From Salvelinus alpinus (taxonomy: Eukaryota; Chordata; Actinopteri; Salmoniformes; Salmonidae), in assembly GCF_045679555.1 (NCBI RefSeq), contig NC_092098.1:16630538-16694537 (forward strand): 64,000 bases of DNA, written 5' to 3'. The notes under the pieces were generated by a model, which saw only the letters and a program-made list of their open reading frames with translations, made no database searches and was not told the origin of the DNA. Positions 37,868-50,259 of the stretch are shown here, one piece after another. Position 1 is the first letter of the stretch, and each line of letters opens with the position of its first letter. The translations under genes were made by a program, and so were the position numbers.

Positions 37868-39082
37868 ATACACCTGTTCTGAAAGGCCCCAGAGTCTGCA
37901 ACACCACTAAGCAAGGGGCAGCACCAAGCAAGCAGCACCATGAAGACCAAGGAACTCTCCAAACAGGTCAGGGACAAAGTTGTGAAGAAGTACAGATCAG
38001 GGTTGGATTATAAAAACATATCCGTAACTTTGAACATCCCACGGAGCACCATTAAATTGAAAGAATATGGCACAACAGCAAACCTGCCAAGAGAGGGCAT
38101 CCTACCAAAACTCTCGGACCAGGCAAGGAGGGCATTAATCAGAGAGGAAACAAAGAGACCAAAGATAACCCTGAAGGAGCTGCAAAACTCCACAGCGGAG
38201 ATTGGAGTATCTGTCCATATGACCACTTTAAGCCGTACACTCCACAGAGCTGGGCTTTACAGAAGAGTGTCCAGAAAAAAATAAGAAAACAGGTTTGGTG
38301 TTCGCCAAAAGGCCTGTGAGACTTCTCAAACATATGGAATAAGGTACTCTGGTCAGATGAGACTAAAATTGAGCTTTTTGCCATCAAGGAAAACGCCATG
38401 TCTGGCGCAAACCCAACACCTCTCATCACCCCGAGAACACCATCCCCATGGTGGTGGCAGCATCATACTGTGGGGTTGTTTTTCCATCGACAGGGACTGG
38501 GAAACTGGTCAGAATTGAAGGAATGATGGATGGCGCTAAATACAAGGAAATTCTTGAGGGAAACCTGTTTCAGTTTTCCAGAGATTTGAGACTGGGAAGG
38601 AGGTTCACCTTCGAGCAGGACAATGACTCTAAACATACTGCTAAAGCAACACTCAAGTGGTTAAAGGGGAAACATTTATATGTCTTGGAATGGCCTAGTC
38701 AAAGCCCAGACCTCAATCCAATTGAGAATCTATGTTATGAGATTGCTGTACACCAGCGGAACCCATTCAACTTGAAGGAGCTGGAGCAGTTTTGCCTTGA
38801 AGAATGGCCAAAAATCCCAGTGGCTAGATGTGCCAAGCTTATAGAGACATACCCCAAGAGACGTGCAGCTGTAATTGCTGCAAAAGGTGGCTCTACAAAG
38901 TATTGACTTTGGGGGGGTGAATAGTTATGCACGCTCAAGTTTTTTTTCTTCTTATTTCATATTTGTTTCACAATAAAAAAAAAAAAAGTGCATCTTGTTG
39001 TGTAAATCAAATGATAAGGCAACAAAATAGGAAAATTGCCAAGGGGGGTGAATACTTTCGCAAGCCACTGTATGTCCTATAA

Positions 39083-39275
39083 CAGGGCTGCCCAACCCTT
39101 TTCCTGGAAATCTACTGTCCTGTAGGTTTTCTTTCCAACCCTAATTTAACAGTTCTGATTCAGCTAGTTAAATTCTTGTAGAGCAGCTAATTAGTAGAAT
39201 CAGGTGTGTTAAATTATGGTTGGACTGGAAACCCACAGGACGGTAGATCTCCAGGAAGAGGGTTGGGCAGCCCTG
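39083..39275. repeat. 193-bp hAT-type MITE (unit B)
   Basis: CAGGGCTGCCC...GGGCAGCCCTG with perfect 8-bp duplications TCCTATAA (39,075-39,082; 39,276-39,283). Orthologous insertion to 10,598-10,790. Confidence 0.9.
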
Positions 39276-39283
39276 TCCTATAA

Positions 39284-40329
39284 GGAGCATTGGTGGAAAA
39301 TCTGATGGCCGAATGGTAAAGAACATCTAGCCGCTCGAGAGCACCCTTAACTGACGATCTATGTCTCCGTAATCTAGCATGGGTAGGATGGTCATCTGAA
39401 TCAGGGTTAGTTTGGCAGCTGGGGTGAAAGAGGAACGATTACAATGGAGGAAACCAAGTCTAGATTTAACTTTAGCCTGCAGCTTTGATATGTGCTGAGA
39501 AGGACAGTGTACCATGGTGACAGGCAGTGGCTGAGACAGCAGTTGTTCTGACTTTATACACTGCACTCTTTGAGAGAGGTAGTTAGCAAACCAGGCCAAA
39601 GACCCTTCAGAGACACCAATACTCCAATACACAAGAATGTAATGGTCTACTGTATCAAAAGCTTTGTCCAAGTCAATAAAAATGCAGCACAACATTGCTT
39701 AGAATCAAGGGCAATGGTGACATCATTGAGGACCTTTAAGGTTGCAGTGACACATCCATAACCTGAGCGGAAACCAGATTGCACACCAGAGAGAATACTA
39801 TAGACATCAAGAAAGCCAGTCAGTTGATTATTGACAAGTTTTTCCAACACTTTTGATAAACATGACAAAATAGAAAAAGGCCTATAACAGTTTGGATCAG
39901 CTTGATCTCCCCCTTCAAATAAAGGATGAACCGTGGCTGCCTTCCAAGCAATGGGAACCTCCCCTGAGAGTGGAGACAGGTAAAAAGAAATGTCAGAGAT
40001 ATGCTTGGAGATGATAGGGGCAGCAACCTTAAAGAAGAAATTGTCGAAACCATCTGACCCGGAAGTTTTTGGGGTCAAGTTTCAGGAGCTCCTTTAGCAC
40101 CTCGGACTCAGTGACGCCTGCAGGGAGAAACTTTGTAGCGGGGCAAGGGAAAAAGAGGGAGGAGCTTCGGGGCTAGTCGCATTAGAAGGGGTAGGAGATG
40201 AGGAAATGTTGGATTGGCAAGGAGGCATGGCTGAGTCAAATAGGAATCCTGACTTAATGAAGTGGTGATTAAAAGAGCTCAGCTATGTGCTTCTTGTCAG
40301 TAACAACCACATCAACATTAAGGGACATG
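39284..40329 (-). pseudogene. LINE-A RT region (unit B)
   Basis: Minus-strand blocks as in unit A: SGEVPIAWKAATVHPLFEGG, DPNCYRPFSILSCLSKVLEK, SLAWFANYLSQRVQCIK. An internal deletion at 39,514 removes the VPQGS and YADD palm blocks, so this copy cannot encode RT. Confidence 0.75.
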
Positions 40330-40332
40330 GGC

Positions 40333-41296
40333 ACTCTGACAGAGCTCCAGAGTTCCTTTGTGGAGATGGGAGAACCTTCCAGAAGGACATCCATCTCTGC
40401 AGCACTACACGAATCAGGCCTTTATGGTAGAGTGGCCAGACGGAAGCCACTCCTCAGTAAAAGACACATGACAGTCCGCTTGGAGTTTGCCAAAAGAAAT
40501 CTAAAGGACTCTCAGACCATGAGATACAAGATTCTCTAGTCTGATGAAACCAAGATTGAATATTTTGGCCTGAATGCCAAGCGTCACGTCTGGAGGAAAC
40601 CTGGCACCATCCCTACGGTGAAGCATGGTGATGGCAGCATCATGCTGTGGGGATATTTTTCAGCGACTGGGACTGGGAGACTAGTTAGCATCGAGGGAAA
40701 GATGAACGGAGTAAAGTACAGAAAGATCTTTGATGAAAACCTGCACCAGAGCACTCAGGACCTCAGACTGGGGCGAATGTTCACCTTCCAACAGGACAAC
40801 AACCCTAAGCACACAGTCAAGACAACACAGGAGTGGCTGCGGGACAAGTCTCTGAATGTCCTTGAGTGGTCGGGTCAGAGCCCGGACTTGAACCAGACCG
40901 AACATCTCTGGAGAGACCTGAAAATAGCTGTGCAGCGACGCTCCCCATTCAACATGATAGAGCTTGAGAGGATCTGCAGAGAAGAATGAAAGAAAATCCC
41001 CAAATACAGGTGTGCCAAGCTTGTAGCGTCATACCCAAGAAGACTCGAGGCTGTAATCACTGCCAAAGGTGCTTCAAAAAAGTACTGAGTAAAGGGTCTG
41101 AATAATTATGTAAATGTAATATTTCAGTTGATAAATTATCTAAAATGTCGACACCTGTTTTTGCTTTGTCGTGATGGGGTATTGTGTGTAGATTGATGAG
41201 GGGAAAAAACGATTAAATGCATTTTATAATAAGGCTGTAACGTAATAAAATGTGGAAAAGTCAAGAGGTCTGAATACTTTCCGAATGCTCTGTACA
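40333..41296 (+). mobile_element. Tc1-C, 3' part with right end (unit B)
   Basis: Resumes [38 protein letters not shown]; a stop (ILTAG) precedes SDETKIEYFG (first Asp). It continues [36 protein letters not shown] (second Asp) and SPDLNQTEHLWRDLK (Glu), to a stop at 41,085. The right TIR ends at about 41,294 (CCGAATGCTCTG, TA). Confidence 0.85.
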
Positions 41297-41519
41297 GGGT
41301 CAGTTCCAATTCCATATGTGGAGGGTTACTGGAGTGATCGAGGTAGATATAGGGGTAAGGTGACTAGGCATCAAGATAAATGATAAACAGAGTAGCAACA
41401 GTGTAAATTATGATTGTAAGTGAGTTTTTGTGCGACTGTGCGTGTGTGTATTGAGTATAAATGTGTGTGCATGTGTTGTGTGTGTTGGAATGTCCGTGAG
41501 AGTGTAGAGTCCAGTAAGT
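41297..41519 (-). repeat. LINE-type repeat with TG-rich tail
   Basis: GAGTGATCGAGGTAGATATA followed by AGGTGACTAGGCATCA and a (TG)n-like stretch to 41,500. This is a common salmonid repeat in reverse orientation, recognised from memory. Confidence 0.5.
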
Positions 41520-43905
41520 GTATTTGTATTTGTATTTATTATGCATCTCCAATTGCTGCCAAGTCAGCAGCTACTCTTCCTGGGGTCCGGCAAAATTAAG
41601 GCTGTTATACAATTTTAAAAACATTACAATTGATTCATTACAGAATTCACAACACACTGTGTGCCCTCAGGCCCCTACTCCACCACTACAACATATCTAC
41701 AACCCAAAATCCATGTGTGTGTATGCATGTGTCTGTGCCTATGTTTGTGTTGCTTCACAGTCCCCGCTGTTCCATAAGGTGTATTTTTATCTGTTTCTTA
41801 AATCTGATTCTACTGCTTGCATCAGTTACCTAATGTGGAATATAGTTCCATGTAGTCATGGCTCTATCTAGTACTGTGCGCCTCCCATAGTCTGTTCTAG
41901 ACTTGGGAATTGTGAAGAGACCTCTGGTGTAGAGGTCGACCGATTGATCGGCATGGCCGATTAATTAGGAATGATTTCAAGATTTCATAACAATTGGTAA
42001 TCTGCATTTTTGGACGCCGATTATGGCCGATTACATTGCAATCCACGAGAAGACTGCGTGGCAGGCTCACCACCTGTTATGCGAGTGCAGCATCAAAATG
42101 ACCTTATGGCTGCAAGGAGCCAAGGTAAGTTGCTAGCTAGCATTAAACTTATCTTATAAAAAACAATCAACCTTCACATAATCACTAGTTAACTAGACAT
42201 GGTTGATGATATTACTAGGTTAACTAGCTTGTCCTGCGTTGCATATAATCAATGCGGTGCCTCTTAATTTATCATCGAATCACAGCCTACTTCAACTTTG
42301 CCAAACGGGTGATGATTTAACAAAAGCGCATTCGTGAAAAAAGCACAATCGTTGCACCAATGTACCTAACCATAAACATCAATGCCTTTCTTAAAATCAA
42401 TACACAAGTATATATTTTTAAACCTGCATATTTCGTTTTTCAAAAATCATGTTAGCAGGCAATATAGAGTCAGGGTATATGCAGCAGTTTGGGCCTCTTG
42501 GCTCGTTGCGAACTGTGTGAAGACCATTTCTTCCTAACAGAGACCGTAATTAATTTGCCAGAATTGTACATAATTATGACATAACATTGAAGGTTGTACA
42601 ATGTAACAGCAATATTTAGACTTAGGGTTGCCACCCGTTCGATAAAATACGGAACGGTTCCGTATTTCACTGAAAGAATAAACGTTTTGTTTTCGAAATT
42701 ATAGTTTCCGGATTTCACCATATTAATGACCTAAGGCTCGTATTTCTGTGTGTTTATTATATTATCATTAAGTCTATGATTTGATATTTGATAGAGCAGT
42801 CTGAGCGGTGGTAGGCAGCAGCAGGCTCGTAAGCATTCATTCAAACAGCACTTTCCTGCGTTTGCCAGCAGCTCTTAGCAATGCTGGCTCTTAGCAATGC
42901 TCATAAACAGCCCTGTTTATGACTTCAAGTCTATCGACTCCCGAGATTAGGCTGGCAGTACTAAAGTACCTATTAGAACATCCAATAGTCAAAGGTATAT
43001 GAAATACAAATGGTATAGAGAGAAATAGTCCTATAATTCCTATAATAACTACAACCTTAAACTTCTTAACTGGGAATATTGAAGACGCATGTTAAAAGGA
43101 ACCACCAGCTTTCATATGTTCTCATGTTCTGAGCAAGGAACTTAAACGTTAGCTTTTTTACATGGCACATATTGCACTTTTACTTTCTTCTCCAACACTG
43201 TTTTTTGCATTATTTAAACTCAATTGAACATGTTTCATTATTTATTTGAGACTAAATTGATTTTATTTATGTATTATATAAAGTTAAAAGAAGAGTGTTC
43301 ATTGTTCATTCAGTATTGTTGTAATTGTCATTATTACAAATATATATATATATATATATACAAATCGGCCGATTAATCGGTATCGGCTTTTTTTGGTCCT
43401 CCAATAATCATAATCGGTCTACCTCTACTCTGGTGGCATGTCTTTTGGGGTATGCATGGGTGTCTGAGCTGTGTGCTAGTCGTTTAAACCGACAGCTTGG
43501 TGCTTTCAACATGACAATACCTCTCACAAATACTAGTAATGATGAAGTCAATCTCTCCTCTACTTTGAGCCAGGAGAGATTAACATGCATATTATTAATG
43601 TTTGCTCTCTGTGTACATCCAAGGGCCATCCGTGCTGCCCTGTTCTGAGCTAATAGCAAGTTTCCTTAGTCCCTCTTTGTGGCATCTGACCACATGACTG
43701 AACAGTAGTCCAGGTGCGACAAAACAAGAGCCTGTAGGTCATGCCTTGTTGAGAGTGCTGTTAAGAAAGCAGACCAGCGCTTTATTATGGACAGACTTCC
43801 CCATCGTAGCTACTGTTGTATCAATATGTTTTGACCATAACAGTTTATAATCCAGGATTACTCCAAGCAGTTTAGTCACCTCAATTTGTGTGTGTGCTGT
43901 GTTTG
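41520..43905 (-). mobile_element. LINE-E 3' region split by a hAT element
   Basis: 41,520-41,921 and 43,436-43,900 join into one minus-strand LINE. The right part reads AQNRAARMALGC...RANINNMHVNLSWLKVEERL, typical of the end of a LINE ORF2. The left part is the 3' UTR, ending in a TGTATTTG repeat at 41,520. The hAT at 41,930-43,427 separates them. Confidence 0.75.
41930..43427. mobile_element. Complete non-autonomous hAT element
   Basis: Starts TAGAGGTCGACCGATT and ends ATCGGTCTACCTCTA, with perfect 8-bp duplications CTCTGGTG (41,922-41,929; 43,428-43,435). Removing it restores the LINE-E sequence. No transposase frame found; an (AT)n run lies at 43,341-43,361. Confidence 0.85.
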
Positions 43906-44245
43906 TAAGTCATGACTGTGAACACATCTTACTTTAACAATTTAACATTCGCTAAACGGGATACCCGTTAGGCTACTGCAGCCTCTGCGACCTCACCTGT
44001 GATATCAAAGTCATTTTTGATAAGGCCCGAAAATATAATTTACGATTTGGTATAATTTTGATTATGGAAGATTGAATAAGTGCGGTTCAAACTGTTTGCT
44101 TGGAATTATTTATTGCTATCGTCTCTATCTGTGCATGAGAGTGCATCCGACTCAGTCTCCCTACCAGAAAATACGCGAAGTGTTGAATTCAGCAGGAAAC
44201 TAAAGAGCGAATGGCGGATGGCTTGACCGCCTTTCAATTACTGTA
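43905..44245 (-). repeat. Flank module, inverted copy 3
   Basis: Reverse complement of 34,460-34,785 and 5,940-6,270 with moderate divergence. It runs directly into the galectin 5' region. Confidence 0.65.
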
Positions 44246-44324
44246 AAACAACGATGACCGCATGAGTCATTTTCAGAGAAACGAAACTAATGGAAGAGGA
44301 AACAAAAAACTAAATAATTTACGA

Positions 44325-44561
44325 ATGCCTCGTTCACACAACTGGGAACTCGGAAATCTCCGGCATAATTTTGTTCAAAACAACTCGGAACTCGGAAAAA
44401 TTACTAGCTCCGACCTGGGAAAATCGATTTGAACTGTCATCCAAATCGGAATTCCAACTGGGGAACTTGTGCCTCTTTCTAGAGCTCCGACTTTCCGACC
44501 TGAAGATCACTGACGTCATGATTTCCCCTCGTATTTTTCCGAGTTTCCAGTTGTTTTGAAC
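44325..44561. repeat. MITE in galectin copy 2 upstream region
   Basis: Inverted repeat arms 44,374-44,402 (GTTCAAAACAACTCGG...) and about 44,532-44,561 (...CCAGTTGTTTTGAAC). Unit A lacks this insertion 95-310 bp upstream of the start codon, so it is private to copy 2. Confidence 0.7.
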
Positions 44562-44648
44562 GTGGCAGAAGAGAACCGCCGGACCTCTGTGCTGCACTCT
44601 CTAGATTCACCAAACAGTCGCACAGACATATCAGATCCACACTCGAGC

Positions 44649-47600
44649 ATGGCTTGTCAGCAACCCTTCTTCAATCCGGTAAGAATTCTACTTTGACAGT
44701 ATTTACATGTATTTTTTTAGCCCCCATTATATGTGAGTTTCAGGAGTCATTTTGGGGATTCTTTTTGGTGTAATGTTCCACCATATTTTTATATTCTGGA
44801 CCCACAGATTGCACATTTTTCTTCTAGCCCAGCACCCACTAGCACATCCGGTGCAACTAAAATAAGTTGTAATGGGTCTGTTAGTGATGAGTTTAGTGGA
44901 CTAGAACAGGACTGAAAAACATTGAATAGGTCTGGCTATATTTCCTGTCATTTTCATATCCACCTTTGACACCTAAAAACTAAGGTAAGGAGAAAGGAAA
45001 CTATAACCGTTTAGATTGTTGTTGGCTACACAATGCTTGATGTGGCCATTGTTAACGTTTAAAGTTTTCAACTAAGTCTATTGCAAAGTCCCTCGCCCTA
45101 TCAGGCAGACTACCTAGCTACAAGCTGGTGAACGACATTAGCTACCCAGCCTGGTCAAGTGTTGTTTTTTGCTTCATGTCCTAGAGAGTGCCATTCACTG
45201 GCCGTATCCAGGGAGCTCTGCATGAGGGGAAGACCATCACTCTGACAGGGAGAGTCCTGCCAGGATCCCAGAGGTAGACCTACCTAGTAGAACTCTAGTA
45301 GAGTCTCTTTTTGACTGTATGACAGCCATGTCGTCTTTAGATCAGTCTTGTCACTCACTATCAGCACAGAAGGGATCTTGTTAAACCTAATCACTTTCAA
45401 ATATGGCCCCCTTTTTTCTGTCTGTAGGTTTTATGTGAATTTGCAATGTGGCTCAAGAGGAAATCCCGACATCGCCCTCCACTTCAACCCCCGATATGAT
45501 GGCTCCAAAGACGTTGTGATCTGCAACACAATGCAGCACTCTGAGTGGGGCCCAGAGGAGCGTGACTACTCTGCACCCATGGCCCGGGGGGCCAACTTTA
45601 CCCTCATGTTCCTGGTCAACAGAGATTCATATTCGGTCAGGAGACTTTTATCACTGATGATTAGGCTACACATTTTTTTTTTTTTACTGTGGACTCATTG
45701 AATTGCATTGTATCTCTGTTCTAGAGCAAAAAGATTCAAACCCTTATTCATTATTTTTCCTCCATGTGCCATTTATTTTTTTGTCTCTCCTAAATCCTGT
45801 CTTACCCCAGCTGATTGTGAATGGTTCCCACTTCATGGAGTACCTGCACCGGCTGTCGTTCTCCAGAGTGGACACCATCAACGTGGATGGTGGAGTGGAG
45901 ATCCAATCCATTGCCTTCGCTAACCCTGCAGTGACAGTGAGTATCTGACAGGTCCTCCGTTTGGGAGAATACTGTACATCTTTGCGTTCCAAAGGATCAG
46001 CTTGGCTGATCTTGGTCAGTTGTTTGGAATGCTACCCAGTTGGCAAAACAAGTTGCAACTTGCAATGGTCATGGTCGGCATGTATAATGATTGTAATGAT
46101 GTTTTGGGCATCTTTTTAGTGTCCAAAAAAAGTATTTCCCTCAGTTCCTACTTTAATCAAAGTCGCTACTTTAATCAAAGTTCCTACTTTAAACATTTAA
46201 ATAAATAGTAATCAGACTTACATGTGCTGACCAAGATTCTGTCCATATCCTACACAGAGAAATGAAATGTATTTTCTTTTCTCCAGTCACCTCCTCCCCA
46301 ACCAGGATATCTTGTCCATCCACACAGTGTGAGTATTCTCCAGACAGACTGATCAACAGGATTCTTAGTTATACAAGTGTTACGAGTTTTAGTATTTGGA
46401 TTTACATAAGGCCTGTAGTTGTATGGACACACTTGTACTTAGTAATAAGCACATTACTACTAAGCACATTACTACATATTTGTCCTCACAAATCAGTAGC
46501 ATAACCCATAACCCAAGAGAGACATTTTGTTTGCAGGGTCAATGGAACCAAGCCATGTCTCATCAAATTAAATCAGGTCCCAAAACTCCTCAATGGTGTA
46601 ATGCCACACAGGTAGATTATAGCATGCTGGGTTGGAGGCTCATTTGGTGTATATACAGTGAGGGAAAAAAGTATTTGATCCCCTGCTGATTTTGTACGTT
46701 TGCCCACTGACAAAGAAATGATCAGTCTATAATTTTAATGGTAGGTTTATTTGAACAGTGAGAGACAGAATATCAACAAAAAAATCCAGAAAAACGCATG
46801 TCAAAAATGTTATGAATTGATTTGCATTTTAATGAGGGAAATAAGTATTTGACCCCTCTGCAAAACATGACTTAGTACTTGGTGGCAAAACCCTTGTTGG
46901 CAATCACAGAGGTCAGACGTTTCTTGTAGTTGGCCACCAGGTTTGCACACATCTCAGGAGGGATTTTGTCCCACTCCTCTTTGCAGATCTTCTTCAAGTC
47001 ATTAAGGTTTCGAGGCTGACGTTTGGCAACTCGAACCTTCAGCTCCCTCCACAGATTTTCTATGGGATTATGGTCTGGAGACTGGCTAGGCCACTCCAGG
47101 ACCTTAATGTGCTTCTTCTTGAGCCACTCCTTTGTTGCCTTGGCCGTGTGTTTTGGGTCATTGTCATGCTGGAATACCTATCCACGACCCATTTTCAATA
47201 CCCTGGCTGAGGGAAGGAGGTTTTCACCCAAGATTTGACGGTACATGGCTCCGTCCATCGTCCCTTTGATGCGGTGAAGTTGTCCTGTCCCTTTAGCAGA
47301 AAAACACCCCCAAAGCATAATGTTTCCACCTCCATGTTTGACGGTGGGGATGGTTTCTTGGGGTCATAGGCAGCATTCCTCCTCCTCCAAACACGGCAAG
47401 TTGGGTTGATGCCAAAGAACTCAATTTTGGTCTCATCTGACCACAACACGTTCACCCAGTTGTCCTCTGAATCATTCAGATGTTCATTGGCAAACTTCAG
47501 ACGGGCATGTATATGTGCTTTCTTGAGCAGGGGGACCTTGCGGGCGCTGCAGGATTTCAGTCCTTCACGGCATAGTGTGTTACCAATTGTTTTCTTGATG

Positions 47601-49924
47601 ACTATGGTCCCAGCTGCCTTGAGATCATTGACAAGATCCTCCTGTGTAGTTCTGGGCTGATTCCTCACCGTTCTCATGATCATTGCAACTCCACGAGGTG
47701 AGATCTTGCATGGAGCCCCAGGCTGAGGGAGATTGACAGTTCTTTTGTGTTTCTTCCATTTGCGAATAATCATAGAAACTGTTGTCACCTTCTCACCAAG
47801 CTGCTTGGCGATGGTCTTGTAGCCAATTCCAGCCTTGTGTAGGTCTACAATCTTGTCCCTGACATCCTTGGAGAGCTCTTTGGTCTTGGCCATGGTGGAG
47901 AGTTTGGAATCTGATTGATTGATTGCTTCTGTGGACAGGTATCTTTTATACAGGTAAGAAACTGAGATTAGGAGCACTCCCTTTAAGAGTGTGCTCCTAA
48001 TCTCCGTTCGTTACCTGTATGAAAGACACCTGGGAGCCAGAAATCTTTTTTGATTGAGAAGGGGTCAAATACTTATTTCCCTCATTAAAATGCAAATCAA
48101 TTTATAAAATTTTTGACATGCATTTTTCTGGATATTTTTGTTGTTATTCTGTCTCTCACTGTTCAAATAAACCTACCATTAAAATTATAGACTGATAATT
48201 TCTTTGTCAGTGGGCAAACGTACAAAATCAGCAGGGGATCAAATACTTTTTTCCCTCACTGTAGCTTTTTTCCTTGTGGTGGGTGTTTTCATAAGATGAC
48301 TTCATTTCATTCCATTCAGTCAAGTTTAGCTTTGAGGGTTGATCATGCTTTCCTTGTTTTCATGGTTTCCTTGTTTAATTTGATACTGGTTTGACAACTG
48401 TTTGTTTGATCTGTTTGTTTGATTTGTAGGCTTTCTCGGCTGCGTTTTGCGCCCCAGGATCTTTTCAGGTGCATTGCATTCAAATGAATCAACTTTTTAG
48501 AGTTCAAAATTTGTAGAGTAGCGGCCAACATCAGGAATTTGATTGGAGTCGTATCATTGATCTATATAAAGCTGAAATGAAAATGAAACTCTGACAAGAT
48601 TTAAAGTAGTTTAGAGACTGTACTGAAAGGTGCTATTCTTCAGATGGTAATGTACAAGGTTTATTTTATAGACACCCCCTCCATACACCCCCCAGCCATC
48701 CTTCGTAAGTACCCCTTCTTTAACCTACAGACTAAGTGTAGACTGAACAATTACATTAATTTATTTGGTATCGAAACCAATTGTTAAGGTGATTTTATGG
48801 ATCCTGTGTTCTCAGGTTGTGCCATATAAAAATATAATGGTAGGTGGACTTTACCCAGGCAGAAACATCATCGTCCAGGGTGTGGTCAACCACAACGCTG
48901 ATAAGTAAGTAACGCTTTCTCATTTTAAACACATCTTGCATTATTAATTTGCTTGTCACCTGCTATGGGTCGGAGTTGGTACTATGAATCGTGTACCTGT
49001 ACATTACAGACAATACAGATAGATGGTAAGGAAAAAGGTCCTTTTTAGATTAGTCTGTCACCCTCCAAATGATTTGCATAATTCTTTCTTTCACGATTGT
49101 GTAACACTCACCTGCCAGAAAAGTTCTCCCTCTCTAGAAACAGTACATTACAGAGCTATACAGTACTATGTCATTCCTTCAGCATATCAATGGCCGACAT
49201 AGGTAAGGGTGATACTCTTTGTAGGCTTACCTTTGCACACCCTTTCCTGTATCTACCACAGAGCGTTCATTTATTTGGTCACCTAACATATTCCTGGCCA
49301 AGCCTTATAACCATGATCATGGTCTTTATGGTTCCAGGTTCTGCGTTAACCTGCGTTTCAACTCGGGGGTGGCGCTCCACTTCAACCCCAGGTTTAATGA
49401 GAACATTGTCGTGCGTAATAGTCTCCTGAAGGGACAGTGGGGTCCAGAGGAGAGGAACGGGGGCATGCCCTTCTACAGAGGCCAGCCTTTTACGGTATAA
49501 ACTCCATTATCGAACTGCTTTGCTTTATCTTGGCCAGGTCGCAATTGTAAATGAGAACTTGTTCTCAACTTGCCTACCTGGGTAAATAATGGTAAAATAA
49601 AAAAATATATACCTGATTGTAGACTGTATTATGGAAGCTAACTATATTTTAATGTTTTTTTTTTGTGCATTGACAACAATTTGAGCTGAAATGAGTACTG
49701 AATGTGTTTTAGCTGCAATGGTACCGTGTGCTTTTCCTTGGATGAACTCAGCACTCATGTCAGGCTCTCTGTTTCAGGTGACCATTATGTGTGACACCAA
49801 GTGCTACAGGGTGATGGTGAATGGAGTCCAGATGTTCAGCTACAACCACCGCCACTTCCTGCTCCAGGAGATAGATATCCTGGAGGTGGAAGGGGACGTG
49901 AGCCTGTCCTCTGTGCTGGTCTAA
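44649..49924 (+). CDS. lgals9: Galectin-9, tandem-repeat galectin, complete
   Basis: Eleven exons: 44649-44678, 45185-45273, 45428-45635, 45811-45936, 46287-46328, 46537-46611, 48430-48468, 48672-48704, 48816-48904, 49338-49494, 49778-49924. They join without a frame break to 344 codons. [18 protein letters not shown], His58, Asn60, Arg62, Asn73, Trp80, Glu83, Arg85. A linker of about 63 residues rich in Pro/Gln ([25 protein letters not shown]) follows. [21 protein letters not shown], His258, Asn260, Arg262, Asn271, Trp278, Glu281, Arg283, ending [16 protein letters not shown]. Both CRDs keep all canonical beta-galactoside contacts. Exon borders give a longer F4-type N-CRD exon (208 nt) and a shorter F3-type C-CRD exon (157 nt), as in vertebrate two-CRD galectins. 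Galectin-9 binds glycans on immune cells after non-classical secretion. Exon 10's donor (GTATAA) is weak. A galectin-4/8 identity is less likely given the linker. Confidence 0.9.
46656..48261 (-). mobile_element. Tc1-F, end-to-end, in lgals9 intron
   Basis: 1,606 bp from CAGTGAGGGAAAAAAG to CTTTTTTCCCTCACTG with TA on both sides (46,654-55; 48,262-63). Long, nearly matching terminal repeats of about 200 bp. It lies between linker exons 6 and 7 of lgals9 in antisense orientation. Good TIR identity suggests a fairly recent insertion. Confidence 0.9.
46872..47893 (-). pseudogene. Tc1-F transposase, frameshifted
   Basis: From ATG at 47,893: [20 protein letters not shown], helix-turn-helix ([21 protein letters not shown]), [24 protein letters not shown] (first Asp), [13 protein letters not shown]. 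The frame shifts near 47,340. The second Asp ([16 protein letters not shown], near 47,160) and Glu ([11 protein letters not shown], near 47,060) follow in another frame, with a stop between, to TAA at 46,872. Inactive, but only a few lesions. Confidence 0.85.
49510..49604 (+). mobile_element. Short LINE 3' end fragment
   Basis: TTATCTTGGCCAGGTCGCAA through CTACCTGGGTAAATAATGG to an A-rich tail. It matches the 3' end of LINE-G (19,655, reversed). 5'-truncated insertion in the last lgals9 intron. Confidence 0.7.
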
Positions 49925-50253
49925 GTAATGACTCTGTCCTGTTATGGTTTGAGTTACATACACTGGGGTCAAAGGTCAACAGGGGTAGGATCTGATCAGA
50001 ACATTATAAAAACCGATGAGTGAAGTCATGTCTTCTGTGTGGACATTTTCTGTGTTGAAAAACTGTGGCGTTTTGCTATGTTGCTGATGGCGAATGTTGA
50101 TATCATGTTGGGCAAGATGTTTTCATCAATATTTGTATCTCTTTCATAAACTATTTAATTTAGAGTAGACTATGTAAAATATTGTCTTCTATTTATCAAA
50201 TTCCACATACTTACTGTGTCTGTTCTCTCTGTACCGACAATGTTTCCATAGCA

Positions 50254-50259
50254 AATAAA
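50254..50259 (+). terminator. lgals9 poly(A) signal
   Basis: AATAAA 330 bp after the stop codon, in A+T-rich 3' UTR. First canonical signal downstream of the gene. Confidence 0.75.

Noticed and set aside
47195-47977. 260-codon open frame in a galectin intron
   Set aside because: It is the Tc1-F transposase N-terminal part plus out-of-frame sequence, on the minus strand.
46700-48260. CRISPR-like or tandem repeat array
   Set aside because: Repetition is just the two terminal inverted repeats of a Tc1; no spaced direct repeats, and the genome is eukaryotic.
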